A stretch of DNA of 64,000 nt from the NCBI GenBank assembly GCA_903861125.1, contig CAIOTF010000023.1, positions 1 through 64,000 on the forward strand. The letters are read 5' to 3'. The notes beneath the pieces were generated by a model. It was not told the origin of the DNA. It worked only from the letters and a program-made list of their open reading frames with translations, and did not search any database. Positions 27,896 to 37,254 of this stretch are shown here, piece after piece (position 1 is the first letter of the stretch; each line of letters opens with the position of its first letter). The translations under genes and the position numbers were made by a program. Source of the stretch: an uncultured Ignavibacteriota bacterium. GTDB lineage: Bacteria; Bacteroidota; Ignavibacteria; UBA10030; UBA8401.

Positions 27896-28777
27896 ATGAC
27901 CATACAGCTTCCGCAGAACTTTAATTTTACCTCGACCATATTTTCTCACGGATGGTACGATCTCCCTCCGTTCGCAGCCAACGAAACAAAAAAGCAACTG
28001 CATACCGTGATTTCGTTGTCTAAGACAAAGCATGTCTGTGTGCGGATCCGGGTACATCATGCTCTCCTTACTATTACCGTCGAGAATAGTGTGCGACTCA
28101 CCATTACGGAAAAAGAACGCTTAAAGAACAACATCCGTTCCATGCTGAGGATCGATGAATCCCTTGATGAGTTCTATACGCTCTGCAGAAAGGAAGCGCA
28201 CCTTCGCTGGATCCCGAAAAAGGGTGCCGGGCGGATACTTCGTTCACCAACACTCTTTGAGGATATTGTGAAGATGATATTCACCACAAATTGCAGCTGG
28301 GCTCTTACAAAGATCCAAACAACCAATCTTACAAAAAAACTGGGTATCGAAGCCGCCGAACACATTTATTCTTTTCCCGCACCCGAAACAATCGCAAAAA
28401 AATCCGAGCAATGGCTGCGCAAAGAGATTTCGTGCGGTTACCGTGCACCCTATCTTCTGGAGCTGTGTAAAAGCATCACTAATAAAAAGATCGAGCTGGA
28501 GTCGCTGCGTCATTCCGCCCTTTCTTCGGAAGAATTGTATTGGAAACTCCGTTCCATCAAAGGCGTGGGGCATTATGCGGCAGGAAACCTTTTGAAACTT
28601 CTCGGCCGGTACGATTTTCTCGGGATCGATTCATGGGTCCGCAAACGGTTCTCTGTGCTCCATGGAAAGGGACGCCGCATTTCCGATGCGGCGATCGAAA
28701 AATATTATGACCGGTACGGTACATGGCGCGGACTTGTCTGCCTGATGGAAGTCACCTCCGATTGGCATGAATCGTAA
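27896..28777 (+). CDS. HhH-GPD family DNA glycosylase (AlkA/OGG-like)
   Basis: The product is 293 residues from the ATG at 27896; a start at 27869 would overlap the previous gene by 19 bp. The helix-hairpin-helix is LRSIKGVGHYAAGNLLKLLG and the catalytic Asp follows in FLGIDSWVRKRF. The Lys of bifunctional OGG1-type enzymes is replaced (GVGHY), which fits a monofunctional glycosylase. The N-terminal ~100 residues form a TBP-like beta domain as in AlkA and OGG1. It probably removes alkylated or oxidised bases in repair. Confidence 0.85.
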   Translation: MTIQLPQNFNFTSTIFSHGWYDLPPFAANETKKQLHTVISLSKTKHVCVRIRVHHALLTITVENSVRLTITEKERLKNNIRSMLRIDESLDEFYTLCRKEAHLRWIPKKGAGRILRSPTLFEDIVKMIFTTNCSWALTKIQTTNLTKKLGIEAAEHIYSFPAPETIAKKSEQWLRKEISCGYRAPYLLELCKSITNKKIELESLRHSALSSEELYWKLRSIKGVGHYAAGNLLKLLGRYDFLGIDSWVRKRFSVLHGKGRRISDAAIEKYYDRYGTWRGLVCLMEVTSDWHES

Positions 28778-28876
28778 TACGACACAGCTCCGTTTTGCGG
28801 CTAACCCGCCCGCCTTCTAGTTTTGCAATTTGCTTTCTGTTTTTTGATATTGGTACACCATTTTTCAGGATTTCCC

Positions 28877-30340
28877 ATGAAAGTTGCAATTATTGCATCC
28901 GAATGTACTCCGTTCGCCAAGACGGGCGGACTTGCCGATGTTGTTGGCGCTCTTCCAAAACACCTTGCCGCGCTTGGTATCGACGTAAAGGTTTTTATCC
29001 CGAAGTACGATTCCATTGACGAAAAGAAATTCGGCCTGACACTTCTTGATGCGGTCGGCGAACTGCAAGTGCGCGTGAATGGGCCCCCGCGTCCGGTACA
29101 CGTGTACACGTCAAAGATTCCGCAGTCAAACGTGAATATTTATTTCATCGACTGCAAAGAATATTTTCACCGCGGTACAATCTATACGGAAAATTGGGAT
29201 GAAGATGAACGATTTATTCTTTTGAACAAAGCAGTAATCGAACTGTGCCAGCATCTGCAATGGGCACCTAATGTATTTCACTGTAACGACTGGCAGACGG
29301 GATTAATGCCGATCCTGGTAAAGGACAATTATGGCTGGGACAAAATGTTCGCACATTCAGCATTCCTCTATTCCATCCACAATATCGGCTATCAGGGAAG
29401 ATTTTCTTTCGATACACTGACGAAAGCGGAATTGCGTCCGGAATACGGAAACGGCGGTATCCTTGATTACGATAATTCCTTCTGCATGATGAAGGGGGGA
29501 ATTATGCTCTCCGAAGTGATCAGCACAGTCAGTGAAACGTATGGTCAAGAGGTGCTCACACCGGAATACGGCGCCGGAATGGAAACGTATCTGCGATTAC
29601 GCGAATCGGATTTCTTCGGAGTGCTGAACGGTATCGACACGGAAGAATGGAATCCTGAAACAGACAAGCATATTCCGTTTCATTTTTCAAAAAATGATAC
29701 CGGCAATAAGAAAAAAAACAAACAATTCCTTTTAAACAAAACGCCGTTGACATTCAACGAGAATGTTCCGGTTATCGGCATCATATCACGCCTTGTTGAT
29801 CAAAAAGGATTCGACCTGATCGCTGACGCCATTCAAGAGCTGATGGATCTTGATGCGCAGTGGGTCATACTCGGCAGCGGTGATGAAAAATTTGAAAGTA
29901 TGTTCAGGAAGTTGAGCAGCACCCTGCCGCAGAAATGCTGGACGTATCTTGGATTCAACAACGAGCTTGCACATTTGATCGAAGCCGGTGCCGATATGTT
30001 CCTGATGCCGTCCCATTATGAACCGTGCGGTCTCAATCAAATGTACTCTCTCCGGTACGGAACAGTTCCCATTGTCCGGAAAACAGGCGGCCTCGCCGAT
30101 ACCGTACAGGATTGGCACGAATATCGATCGCTTGGTGAAGATACCGGCAACGGCTTTTCATTCTCCGATACAACCGGTACCGCTTTGTATGCCGCGGTTC
30201 AACGGGCTATCGATTCATATCACATACCGGAAGAGTGGAAAAAAATCCGGCTTAACGGCATGTCGAAAGATCTTTCGTGGGAACATTCGGCAAAAAAATA
30301 TGTTGAGTTGTACGAACGAGCTGTCGCAAAGCGGAAATGA
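28877..30340 (+). CDS. glgA: glycogen synthase (ADP-glucose type, GT5)
   Basis: The enzyme transfers glucose from ADP-glucose to alpha-1,4-glucan. From the ATG at 28877 (AGGA upstream) it is 487 residues, a normal GlgA length. The ADP-glucose-binding KTGGLADVVGALPK is at residues 15-28. Other family blocks are FHCNDWQTGLMP, SIHNIGYQGRF, SEVISTVSETYGQE, LNGIDTEEWNP and the C-terminal EPCGLNQMYSLRYGTVPIVRKTGGLADTV. It precedes an aldo/keto reductase by six bases; no other glycogen gene is in the window. Confidence 0.96.
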   Translation: MKVAIIASECTPFAKTGGLADVVGALPKHLAALGIDVKVFIPKYDSIDEKKFGLTLLDAVGELQVRVNGPPRPVHVYTSKIPQSNVNIYFIDCKEYFHRGTIYTENWDEDERFILLNKAVIELCQHLQWAPNVFHCNDWQTGLMPILVKDNYGWDKMFAHSAFLYSIHNIGYQGRFSFDTLTKAELRPEYGNGGILDYDNSFCMMKGGIMLSEVISTVSETYGQEVLTPEYGAGMETYLRLRESDFFGVLNGIDTEEWNPETDKHIPFHFSKNDTGNKKKNKQFLLNKTPLTFNENVPVIGIISRLVDQKGFDLIADAIQELMDLDAQWVILGSGDEKFESMFRKLSSTLPQKCWTYLGFNNELAHLIEAGADMFLMPSHYEPCGLNQMYSLRYGTVPIVRKTGGLADTVQDWHEYRSLGEDTGNGFSFSDTTGTALYAAVQRAIDSYHIPEEWKKIRLNGMSKDLSWEHSAKKYVELYERAVAKRK

Positions 30341-30346
30341 GTATCT

Positions 30347-31225
30347 ATGATTAGAAACCATTACGGCGATACAAACATTGCTCTCCCCATTCTCGGATTT
30401 GGAGCCGGATTGATCGGCGATGCGGCGATGGACGAGAACTATGCCGGTTCTTTTGTCAATCAAATCGTCGATCTCGGCATCACCTTTGTTGATACTGCAC
30501 GCGGATACGGATTATCGGAAGAACGGATCGGCAGACATTTATCGTGGCGCAGAAATGATTACATTCTTTCTACGAAGGTCGGTTACGGCATTCCCGGATA
30601 TCAGGATTGGACATATGACTGCGTTGTTGCCGGAGTTCACCACGCGCTGCAATTGATGAGAACCGATCATATCGATATCGTCCATCTTCACTCTTGTCCC
30701 AAAGAAACGCTTGAACATGGCGAGGTTGCTGCCGCTCTTCAAAAGATGGTTCAGGACGGAAAGATACGTGTTGCTGCATACTCCGGAGAAAATGACGCAC
30801 TGGAATTCGCTTTAACGTCGAAGAAGTTCGGCGGATTGATGAGTTCGGTGAATGTATTCGATCAACGGTCGATCGATTCGGTCATTTTCCCCGCTTCAAT
30901 GCAGGGAATCGGATACATCGCAAAACGCCCGATCGGTAATGCACCATGGCTCCATGCATCACCGCCGTCCGGACAGTACTGCGAAGAATACTGGAATCGT
31001 ATGAAAGCAATGCAGCTTGATTTCGGCAGCGAATGGGCGGATATTGCACTGCGGTTCACGGCATTTACACAAGGTGTAAACTGCTCAATTGTCGGCACAA
31101 CAAACCTTGACCATATCAAAAAAAATATTGCAGCAATATCAAGAGGACCGCTCCCCGACGATACGATAGCGAAGATCAGGAATGCATTCAAACTCTGTGA
31201 TACCGGTTGGATAGGACAACTCTGA
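30347..31225 (+). CDS. aldo/keto reductase
   Basis: The 292-residue TIM-barrel oxidoreductase carries the catalytic tetrad of the family: D49 and Y54 in FVDTARGYGLSEERIG, K77 in LSTKVGYG, and a His in DIVHLHSC. The late block NCSIVGTTNLDHIKKNI is the NADP-phosphate binding region. Substrate is unknown. It sits between glycogen synthase and carbonic anhydrase on the same strand, and the anhydrase ATG follows its stop by two bases. Confidence 0.9.
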   Translation: MIRNHYGDTNIALPILGFGAGLIGDAAMDENYAGSFVNQIVDLGITFVDTARGYGLSEERIGRHLSWRRNDYILSTKVGYGIPGYQDWTYDCVVAGVHHALQLMRTDHIDIVHLHSCPKETLEHGEVAAALQKMVQDGKIRVAAYSGENDALEFALTSKKFGGLMSSVNVFDQRSIDSVIFPASMQGIGYIAKRPIGNAPWLHASPPSGQYCEEYWNRMKAMQLDFGSEWADIALRFTAFTQGVNCSIVGTTNLDHIKKNIAAISRGPLPDDTIAKIRNAFKLCDTGWIGQL

Positions 31226-31227
31226 AG

Positions 31228-31869
31228 ATGACAACACTTTCAAACTTACTGGATAACAATCGCCGCTGGGCTTCAGACAAAATTGCCGGGCAGCATGACT
31301 TTTTCAAGAGACTTGAAAAGATCCAGTCGCCGCAATATCTGTGGATCGGCTGCTCTGACAGCCGCGTTCCGGCAAACGAAATTGTAGCTCTCGACCCCGG
31401 AGAGTTGTTCGTTCACCGCAATGTTGCCAATGTTGTCGTTCATTCGGATCTGAACTGTCTTTCGGTTATTCAATACGCCGTTGATGTACTGAATGTGAAA
31501 CATATCATGGTAGTCGGACATTACGGCTGCGGGGGCGTACGTGCAGCTCTGACAAATAAGCGTTATGGATTGATCGATAACTGGCTGCGGCATATCCAGG
31601 ATATCCATCAAAAATACCGGACGATCGTTGATGCAGCCGGCGATGAGAACAAACAGGTCGACCGTCTCTGCGAATTAAATGTAATCGAGCAGACGCTGAA
31701 TGTATGCGAAACGACCGTCATTCAGGATGCATGGGCACGCGGCCAATCCCTTAAAGTGCACGGATGGATCTACGGATTGAACGACGGATTGATCCGGGAC
31801 TTGAAGATTACGATGGATTCCGCCGACGACATGGCGGCAATCTACCAACACGCGATTACAATTCTTTAA
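31228..31869 (+). CDS. can: beta-class carbonic anhydrase
   Basis: Interconverts CO2 and bicarbonate. From the ATG at 31228 it has 213 residues. Zinc ligands C42, H98 and C101 are in GCSDSRVPANE and GHYGCGGV; the D44-R46 dyad is intact, and ELFVHRNVANVV follows. The C-terminal HGWIYGLNDGLIRDL is as in Can. A start at 31207 is possible but overlaps the aldo/keto reductase. It is cytoplasmic. Confidence 0.95.
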   Translation: MTTLSNLLDNNRRWASDKIAGQHDFFKRLEKIQSPQYLWIGCSDSRVPANEIVALDPGELFVHRNVANVVVHSDLNCLSVIQYAVDVLNVKHIMVVGHYGCGGVRAALTNKRYGLIDNWLRHIQDIHQKYRTIVDAAGDENKQVDRLCELNVIEQTLNVCETTVIQDAWARGQSLKVHGWIYGLNDGLIRDLKITMDSADDMAAIYQHAITIL

Positions 31870-31981
31870 TCCAACCGTCACGTATACCTTGCGGCGGTAA
31901 AACTTATGCCAATTATTTTTGTGCGGTTTTGCCCTTTGTGTTTTCCTGCTTATATTATTAAAATATTTTTCTGAGGAACCA

Positions 31982-32707
31982 ATGTACCGCGAGATCCGCC
32001 AGTGGCAAAGTTCGAGCCTGAATAAGAATATGGAGATTGCCGTGTACGGCCATTACGGTCCGGCGCTGCTCATGTTTCCCACAGCTGCGGCCGATTACCT
32101 TGAATATGAACGTTTTCAGTTGATCGAAGCAATCGCCCCGTTCATCAATGAAGGAAAATTGAAGGCCTTTTCCATCAACAGCATCAATAACGAAAGCTGG
32201 ATGAACAAGTCGATGCTGCCTCATCATAAAGGGATCCGCCATCAGCAATTCAACGATTATGTGATCAACGAGGTTGTGCCGTTCATCCATGATCACAACA
32301 AGGGATTGACGCCGATCGTTACAACGGGTGCTTCGCTTGGGGCATTGCATGCATTAAATATGTTTTTCCGCCGGCCCGATATCTTTGCCGGAACCATCGC
32401 CATGAGCGGAGACTACAATCTGCAGTCATATACAAAAGGACATTACGACGAGAATGTTTTTTTCAATTCACCGGAACAATATCTTCCCGGCGTCACCGAT
32501 CACGAATATCTCGAACAAATGAGGAGGGGAAAGATCATTATTGCCGCAGGTCAGGGAAATTTCGAAAATCCCGATGCATCGCGCCGTCTTTCGGGAATAC
32601 TTCACTCAAAATCGATCCCGCATTGGCTGGATGTTTGGGGAGAGGATATGCCGCACGATTGGCCGACATGGCGCTTAATGCTTCCGTATTTTTTGAGCAC
32701 TCTGTAA
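31982..32707 (+). CDS. putative esterase of the D-like family
   Basis: The 241-residue protein starts at ATG 31982, preceded by GAGGAACC. The fold is alpha/beta hydrolase of the PF00756 type: a nucleophile elbow TTGASLGALHALN, a central VPFIHDHN helix and a terminal His in MPHDWPTWR. There is no signal peptide. Similar cytoplasmic proteins are often called esterase or S-formylglutathione-hydrolase-like; the substrate is open. Confidence 0.82.
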   Translation: MYREIRQWQSSSLNKNMEIAVYGHYGPALLMFPTAAADYLEYERFQLIEAIAPFINEGKLKAFSINSINNESWMNKSMLPHHKGIRHQQFNDYVINEVVPFIHDHNKGLTPIVTTGASLGALHALNMFFRRPDIFAGTIAMSGDYNLQSYTKGHYDENVFFNSPEQYLPGVTDHEYLEQMRRGKIIIAAGQGNFENPDASRRLSGILHSKSIPHWLDVWGEDMPHDWPTWRLMLPYFLSTL

Positions 32708-32742
32708 AAAATACTATCGTAAAAATTACCGTGTTACAATAT

Positions 32743-33639
32743 TTATATTTCTAAATAACCTTCCGTCATCATCACAGCGCCTCCTCCAACCCGAACGGCT
32801 GTTGTGAAACCGGCCTTCTTATCAGCTTCAATATACAGCAAACTCGGGCGTCCCATTTCGAATCCCTGCTCAATATTCCATTTCAATGTTCCGTCACGCA
32901 GCGGATCTTTTGCGGCAAGATACCCGGCGAACGCCGCTGCAGCGCTTCCTGTTGCAGGATCTTCGGTGATACCAAGCAGCGGTGCAAACATACGCGCACG
33001 ATAATGAAAATTTTTCTGTTCTGCTTCATCCGTAAAGACAAACACTTCCTTTAAGTGATATTTTTCCATCGCTGCAACATTCACGCGGAGGCGTTCCAAT
33101 GATCCTCTGCTCTTTACAGCAACGAACAAAAATGGAAATCCCACCGAAACATTTTGGAGAGGAAACTTCATATCAGCAATTTCATCGCGCGGCAATGTTA
33201 ATACTGATGCGAGTTGTTCGGGTGAAAGAATATTTTCGCTAAACTCAGGCAGTTTCGCCGCCGTCAATTGTGCAAAAAATGGTTTTCCGTTTACGGAACT
33301 GATCGTAACCGGAACAGAACCGACAATTTCTTCAAAAACGATCTTTGTTGTATCTCCGGAGAGTTTAATATCGCCAATCATACCAAGGGTGATCGCCGTT
33401 CCCACCGTTGGATGACCGGCAAACGGAAGTTCTCCGCCCGGAGTGAATATCCGCACCCTCTTGGTGTTGCCGGAATTAACAGGCGGATAGACGAATGTTG
33501 TTTCCGAGAAATTAAATTCTCTTGTTATTGGCTCAAGCAGATGCTCGGGAATATTAACCGCGTCTGGAAAGACCGCAAGCTGGTTTCCACCGAACGGTGT
33601 ATTTGTAAAGACATCACACGTATAATAATGGTGTTTCAT
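32743..33639 (-). CDS. PhzF-family isomerase/epimerase-like protein
   Basis: The product is 298 residues from ATG 33639, preceded by GGGAAGACC. The family has a double diaminopimelate-epimerase-like fold. Seen are the N-terminal DVFTNTPFGGNQLAVF, the catalytic Glu in REFNFSETTFV, FTPGGELPFAGHPTVGTA and EDPATGSAAAAFAGYL. Most PhzF-like proteins outside phenazine clusters are of unknown function and no other phenazine gene is here. The gene lies 71 bp downstream of an NTF2-like gene. Confidence 0.9.
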   Translation of the reverse strand: MKHHYYTCDVFTNTPFGGNQLAVFPDAVNIPEHLLEPITREFNFSETTFVYPPVNSGNTKRVRIFTPGGELPFAGHPTVGTAITLGMIGDIKLSGDTTKIVFEEIVGSVPVTISSVNGKPFFAQLTAAKLPEFSENILSPEQLASVLTLPRDEIADMKFPLQNVSVGFPFLFVAVKSRGSLERLRVNVAAMEKYHLKEVFVFTDEAEQKNFHYRARMFAPLLGITEDPATGSAAAAFAGYLAAKDPLRDGTLKWNIEQGFEMGRPSLLYIEADKKAGFTTAVRVGGGAVMMTEGYLEI

Positions 33640-33710
33640 TGAAGGTCTTCCCGGATTTAATAATCGTGAGCATGCTGTACGGCAGTCAGAACTGTAGCGG
33701 AAAAAATAAT

Positions 33711-34154
33711 TTACTCCTGCGGTTTCATTTCCCATAAGACATTGATGATCTTCCACTCGCCATTCCAGCGACCAAGATGCATAAAATCATACCAGTCCGC
33801 CATTTCCGTTTTTACGCTTGCGGTGTTGTTATAGATGCTCAGTATGGTAATCTTTTTGATTTGCCGTTCTTTTGGAATTTTTGTGCCAAATCCTTTTTTC
33901 GTACCATCAATAAGTTGGTCGCCGTTCATTTCACTCATCACGTTTTCATTTTTTGTAATGTCCATACTCCATCCGATAATACGTTTTACCAGTTTCGGAT
34001 GAATTGCTTTTGCCATTTTATCAGCGTTCCCTTCATACCATCCCTCCACATAGTTCAGCGCTGCAGCGCGTATATCAGCACTGTCCTTTACTGATTGCCC
34101 GTACCCTTTGAAAACGACGGCGGCAAAGAATGTAAGCAATATTATTTTTTTCAT
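33711..34154 (-). CDS. secreted NTF2-like (lumazine-binding-like) protein
   Basis: The 147-residue protein has a signal peptide (MKKIILLTFFAAVVFKGYGQ) and a cone-shaped NTF2-like domain: ALNYVEGWYEGNADKMAKAIHPKLVKR, then strands IKKITILSIYNNTASVKTEM and GEWKIINVLWEM. Members are often annotated as putative lumazine-binding or DUF4440 proteins. The ligand is unknown. The 155-bp gap to the response regulator shows no clear element. Confidence 0.8.
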   Translation of the reverse strand: MKKIILLTFFAAVVFKGYGQSVKDSADIRAAALNYVEGWYEGNADKMAKAIHPKLVKRIIGWSMDITKNENVMSEMNGDQLIDGTKKGFGTKIPKERQIKKITILSIYNNTASVKTEMADWYDFMHLGRWNGEWKIINVLWEMKPQE

Positions 34155-34309
34155 TTGCTACTCCAATATAGCTATGACTGAATTTGTAAATCCAACTGGA
34201 GGTGATACATGATAGTAAAAAAAGAAAAACCAAGTTCCAAATTCAGAATACCAAATATTAAATTGCTGATAAGTGAAATTGGAATGATGACAATTGTCAT
34301 TTGGGATTG

Positions 34310-35056
34310 TTAGAGCAGTTCCTTCAATTTGTCGTATCCTGTCCGGCTGACGGCAAGCCGCGTTCCGTCTTTCAGCACGGCCGTGCGGGAATCCTTCGCA
34401 TAGAGTTCCAATTTGGAGAGACAATCGATATTAAGTATGTACGAACGATGAATGCGGACAAACCGCCTGTTGTCGAGCAGAGTTTCCAATTCGGCGAGAC
34501 GCTGCATTTTCAAATGCGCTCTCCCCTCGGCATGGAACGAAGCGTAATCATCCTGCGCTTCAATGTAATCTATCTTTTCAACCGGTAGAATGAGCACTTT
34601 GCTCCCCTCTTTGATCAGCACCCGTTCAAGCGGTTGATTGCTTTGTTGCACCTCTGCCGCAATTTTTTTTGCTTTGTTCTGTTGATGACTTTTTAAACGT
34701 TGAACAGCAAGTTCCAGTGCTGCGTTGAACCGTTCTTTTCCGTACGGTTTGAGAAGATAATCAACTGCATGCACGTTAAACGCTTTCAAAGCATATTGAT
34801 CGTATGCCGTAACAAAGATTACGGCCGGCGGTTCCTCAAGCAGTTCTATCACTTCAAAACCGCTCAGCTTAGGCATCTGAATATCCAGAAACATCAGATC
34901 CGGTTTCAGTTCCGTCACCGCTTTCACCGCTTCAAATCCGTTCGAACACTCGGCAACGATCTCAATTCCGGAACGATGCGTAAGATATTCACGAAGAAGA
35001 TCCCGTGCCAACTCTTCATCATCCACGATAATTATTTTGATCTTCTTTGTTTTCAT
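34310..35056 (-). CDS. LytTR-family response regulator
   Basis: The 248-residue protein has a receiver domain (acidic D12/D13 in IIVDDEELA, phospho-acceptor D58 in MFLDIQMPK, conserved Lys in LLKPYG). It is followed by a LytTR DNA-binding domain (VEKIDYIEAQDDYASFH, RFVRIHRSYILN). Its ATG overlaps the stop of the kinase gene by four bases, so the two are translationally coupled. It probably controls the adjacent LiaF/LiaI-like genes or other envelope genes. Confidence 0.93.
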   Translation of the reverse strand: MKTKKIKIIIVDDEELARDLLREYLTHRSGIEIVAECSNGFEAVKAVTELKPDLMFLDIQMPKLSGFEVIELLEEPPAVIFVTAYDQYALKAFNVHAVDYLLKPYGKERFNAALELAVQRLKSHQQNKAKKIAAEVQQSNQPLERVLIKEGSKVLILPVEKIDYIEAQDDYASFHAEGRAHLKMQRLAELETLLDNRRFVRIHRSYILNIDCLSKLELYAKDSRTAVLKDGTRLAVSRTGYDKLKELL

Positions 35057-36114
35057 TTCTTCAAGGATGTAGGCAAAAAGATAATTACTTGAAACGTATT
35101 TCCGTTCACAATGGTTTTCAGATCGCCGTCGTTTCCGTAGATCGTCTGCAGCCGTTTCCGTACAATCTCCATTCCCATACCGGCCCCTTTTTTCTTCGGC
35201 ATATTATCTTCCACAGAATTTTCCACCGTAATAAAAAGGCGGTCGTTCTTTTTTTGTGTTGCGATCACAATTTTTCCGCCGTCAATACTGTCAGAAATTC
35301 CGTGTTTTATGGCATTTTCCACCAGCGGCTGCAGCAGCAGCGGCGGCACGTGGTCCGAAAGGGTCTCGGGTTCGATCTGTTCCTCAACGCGCAGCCGTTT
35401 GCCGAATCGTATCTTTTCAATATCGAGATAATGGTTGAGAAGGGAAAGTTCTTCCTTCAACGGGATCGTTTCTTTTACACCGTACGATAAACTTTTACGG
35501 AAAAAATCTGCCAGAGTGGTTGTCATTGTCCGTGCCAGTTCCGGATTTGTCGTTGTCAAAGCGCTGATGGAGTTAAGACTGTTGAAGAGGAAATGAGGAT
35601 CGATCTGCATCCGCAAGGCCTTCAGTTCGGCATGCTGCGCCAGTAAACGAGCCTCATAGGCGGCATTGTCGGATTCTTTCGTCCGCTCAAATGCGGCGAT
35701 CAGATAACTGACCGCAAGTGAAAAAAGGAACAACGGTATTCCGGTAATAAAAACGATCAGAAGCGATTGGTTCAGCGGAAGAGGCGAAAGTGTTACCGAA
35801 AAAAATTGTTCAATGGCATTTTTTATTCCCCATCCCAGCAAAGTCCACAATGAACTGATGATGACAACAGAAACAGACGCGATAAGAATAACTTTTCCAA
35901 GAGAAGTCCTCTCAATCGGAAATGCTCGGCAAAGGTACCAGGCAGATAAGTTTACTTCACCGTAAATAAGCATCATTGGCAGCGCCAATGCAATGGAATA
36001 CTGCGCCTGAAGTCCGTTGAAGTAGGAAATGATGAAGCCGCTTAGAATTCCGATGCCGCCCCACACAACGAGATAGACAAAAAGTTTATTTTTATCGGAA
36101 AGGATTGGATGCAT
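35053..36114 (-). CDS. LytS-type membrane sensor histidine kinase
   Basis: The 353-residue protein has four or so hydrophobic segments in the first 150 residues (VYLVVWGGIGILSGFIISYF, IASVSVVIISSLWTLLGW, LLIVFITGIPLFLFSLAVSYLI). A His_kinase domain follows with the phospho-acceptor in IDPHFLFNSLNSISAL. The ATPase part has LLLQPLVENAIKHGI and KKGAGMGMEIVRKRL. It lacks a large extracellular sensor, so it likely senses within the membrane, perhaps through the LiaF-like protein encoded just upstream. Confidence 0.93.
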   Translation of the reverse strand: MHPILSDKNKLFVYLVVWGGIGILSGFIISYFNGLQAQYSIALALPMMLIYGEVNLSAWYLCRAFPIERTSLGKVILIASVSVVIISSLWTLLGWGIKNAIEQFFSVTLSPLPLNQSLLIVFITGIPLFLFSLAVSYLIAAFERTKESDNAAYEARLLAQHAELKALRMQIDPHFLFNSLNSISALTTTNPELARTMTTTLADFFRKSLSYGVKETIPLKEELSLLNHYLDIEKIRFGKRLRVEEQIEPETLSDHVPPLLLQPLVENAIKHGISDSIDGGKIVIATQKKNDRLFITVENSVEDNMPKKKGAGMGMEIVRKRLQTIYGNDGDLKTIVNGNTFQVIIFLPTSLKK

Positions 36115-36125
36115 GGTTACAAAAG

Positions 36126-36149
36126 AAGACCGGCATTCACGCCGGTCTT
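36126..36149 (-). terminator. hairpin between the LiaF-like and kinase genes
   Basis: Nine-base perfect arms AAGACCGGC and GCCGGTCTT with a six-base loop. On the minus strand the hairpin is followed by a short CTTTTG. It lies in the 44-bp gap between two same-strand genes and may be a partial terminator or an mRNA-processing element that lowers kinase expression relative to the upstream pair. Confidence 0.7.
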
Positions 36150-36158
36150 GCTAAGAAT

Positions 36159-36872
36159 TTAATTTTTAATTTCCACGCCGCCCATTATTATGGTTCCCGT
36201 AATAATCAATTTTTTCGTTGCCCCTTCTTTCGCAGGATATGTTTTATCCTCCACCGCCCCCATGATCGGCGTTGCTTCTGCGGAGACCATCCAGCCCATC
36301 GGAACGCGAAGTTCAACCCCTCCCATAATGACATTTACATCGATCTGCGCTTCGTTCCCTTTCATCTCCGCTTCGCGAAGGTCAATTTCACACCCTCCCA
36401 TTAATGAGGAGATCTCTCCTCCGCGGAATTCTTTCGATGTGATGATCCGTTTCACGCCGCTCATAAATGCCATATTCTTGATGTACGAATCGGAATCGGT
36501 GGATACATCTTGGAACGGATGACCGGAAAAATCTTTCTTCCGGTTCCATGATCCGCGAAGAAAATTGACACCGATGATAATGAGAATCACCGGCCACAGA
36601 TTCCAGATGTTAAAATTGATGAAGTACATACGTTCAAGCAGCATAAGAGCACCGACCGCAGCAATGATCCATCCGAACAGTTGTCCTGAATTGTGCGGTG
36701 ATTGTAGGGCTTTTGTAACACCATACACCACGAGGATCGCCGGCCAATATCGAAGGATGCTTCCTGCATAGATGATGTCAAGATTGTCAAGCATGAACAC
36801 AACCCCGACGGCAATGATCATCACACCAAGGGCAAATTGCGGCGAAAAGAGTGAAGGCTTATTGTTTTCCAT
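36159..36872 (-). CDS. LiaF-like membrane protein
   Basis: The 237-residue protein has four N-terminal membrane segments (ALGVMIIAVGVVFMLDNLDI, YWPAILVVYGVTKAL, LFGWIIAAVGALMLLERM, LWPVILIIIGVNFL). The C-terminal domain has repeated beta strands (SLMGGCEIDLREAEM, VNVIMGGVELRVPMGW, GTIIMGGVEIKN), as in LiaF and the cell-wall-active antibiotic response domain. In Firmicutes LiaF inhibits the LiaS kinase. Here it overlaps the next membrane gene by 14 bp and precedes a LytS/LytTR pair, so a similar control is plausible. Confidence 0.88.
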   Translation of the reverse strand: MENNKPSLFSPQFALGVMIIAVGVVFMLDNLDIIYAGSILRYWPAILVVYGVTKALQSPHNSGQLFGWIIAAVGALMLLERMYFINFNIWNLWPVILIIIGVNFLRGSWNRKKDFSGHPFQDVSTDSDSYIKNMAFMSGVKRIITSKEFRGGEISSLMGGCEIDLREAEMKGNEAQIDVNVIMGGVELRVPMGWMVSAEATPIMGAVEDKTYPAKEGATKKLIITGTIIMGGVEIKN

Positions 36873-37254
36873 AATTTTCTCCCGAATTAAATTTTCTGGA
36901 ATTCTTTGTCAGCGAATCCCACATCAAACTAACACCCCACGCAATCAGCATTGCCGGCCATGTTTCGCTGAAACTCAAGCCGAACACGTGATTGATCGAA
37001 ACATAGAGCCACAAACCCAGAAATACCAACCAGAATCCCTTGTTAATGTGGTAAAGAGACGGCGCATCCGCAAGTTTACCGATCCCGATAAAGACCAGGA
37101 TGAACGGCCACAATTGCCAGATGGATGACAATCCCAGATCGTACCAATTTACAATATTCAAATGCTGAAGAAGTAGAATAGTGCCAAATGCAATAAACAA
37201 ACTTCCGGTCACTGCATTCTGAACACTGAAACGACGGCGGCGAATATCATTCAT
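36859..37254 (-). CDS. small LiaI/LiaF-TM-like membrane protein
   Basis: The 131-residue protein has about four hydrophobic segments with the pattern typical of the DUF5668 / LiaF transmembrane region (TGSLFIAFGTILLLQHLNIV, IWQLWPFILVFIGIGKL, WLVFLGLWLYVSINHVFG, WPAMLIAWGVSLMWDSL). It resembles the N-terminal half of its downstream neighbour, which suggests a duplication. It is the first gene of a four-gene minus-strand operon ending with the response regulator. Confidence 0.85.
   Translation of the reverse strand: MNDIRRRRFSVQNAVTGSLFIAFGTILLLQHLNIVNWYDLGLSSIWQLWPFILVFIGIGKLADAPSLYHINKGFWLVFLGLWLYVSINHVFGLSFSETWPAMLIAWGVSLMWDSLTKNSRKFNSGENYGKQ

Noticed and set aside
32743-33639. Phenazine biosynthesis from the PhzF-like gene
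   Set aside because: No other phz gene is present, and PhzF homologues outside phenazine clusters are common.
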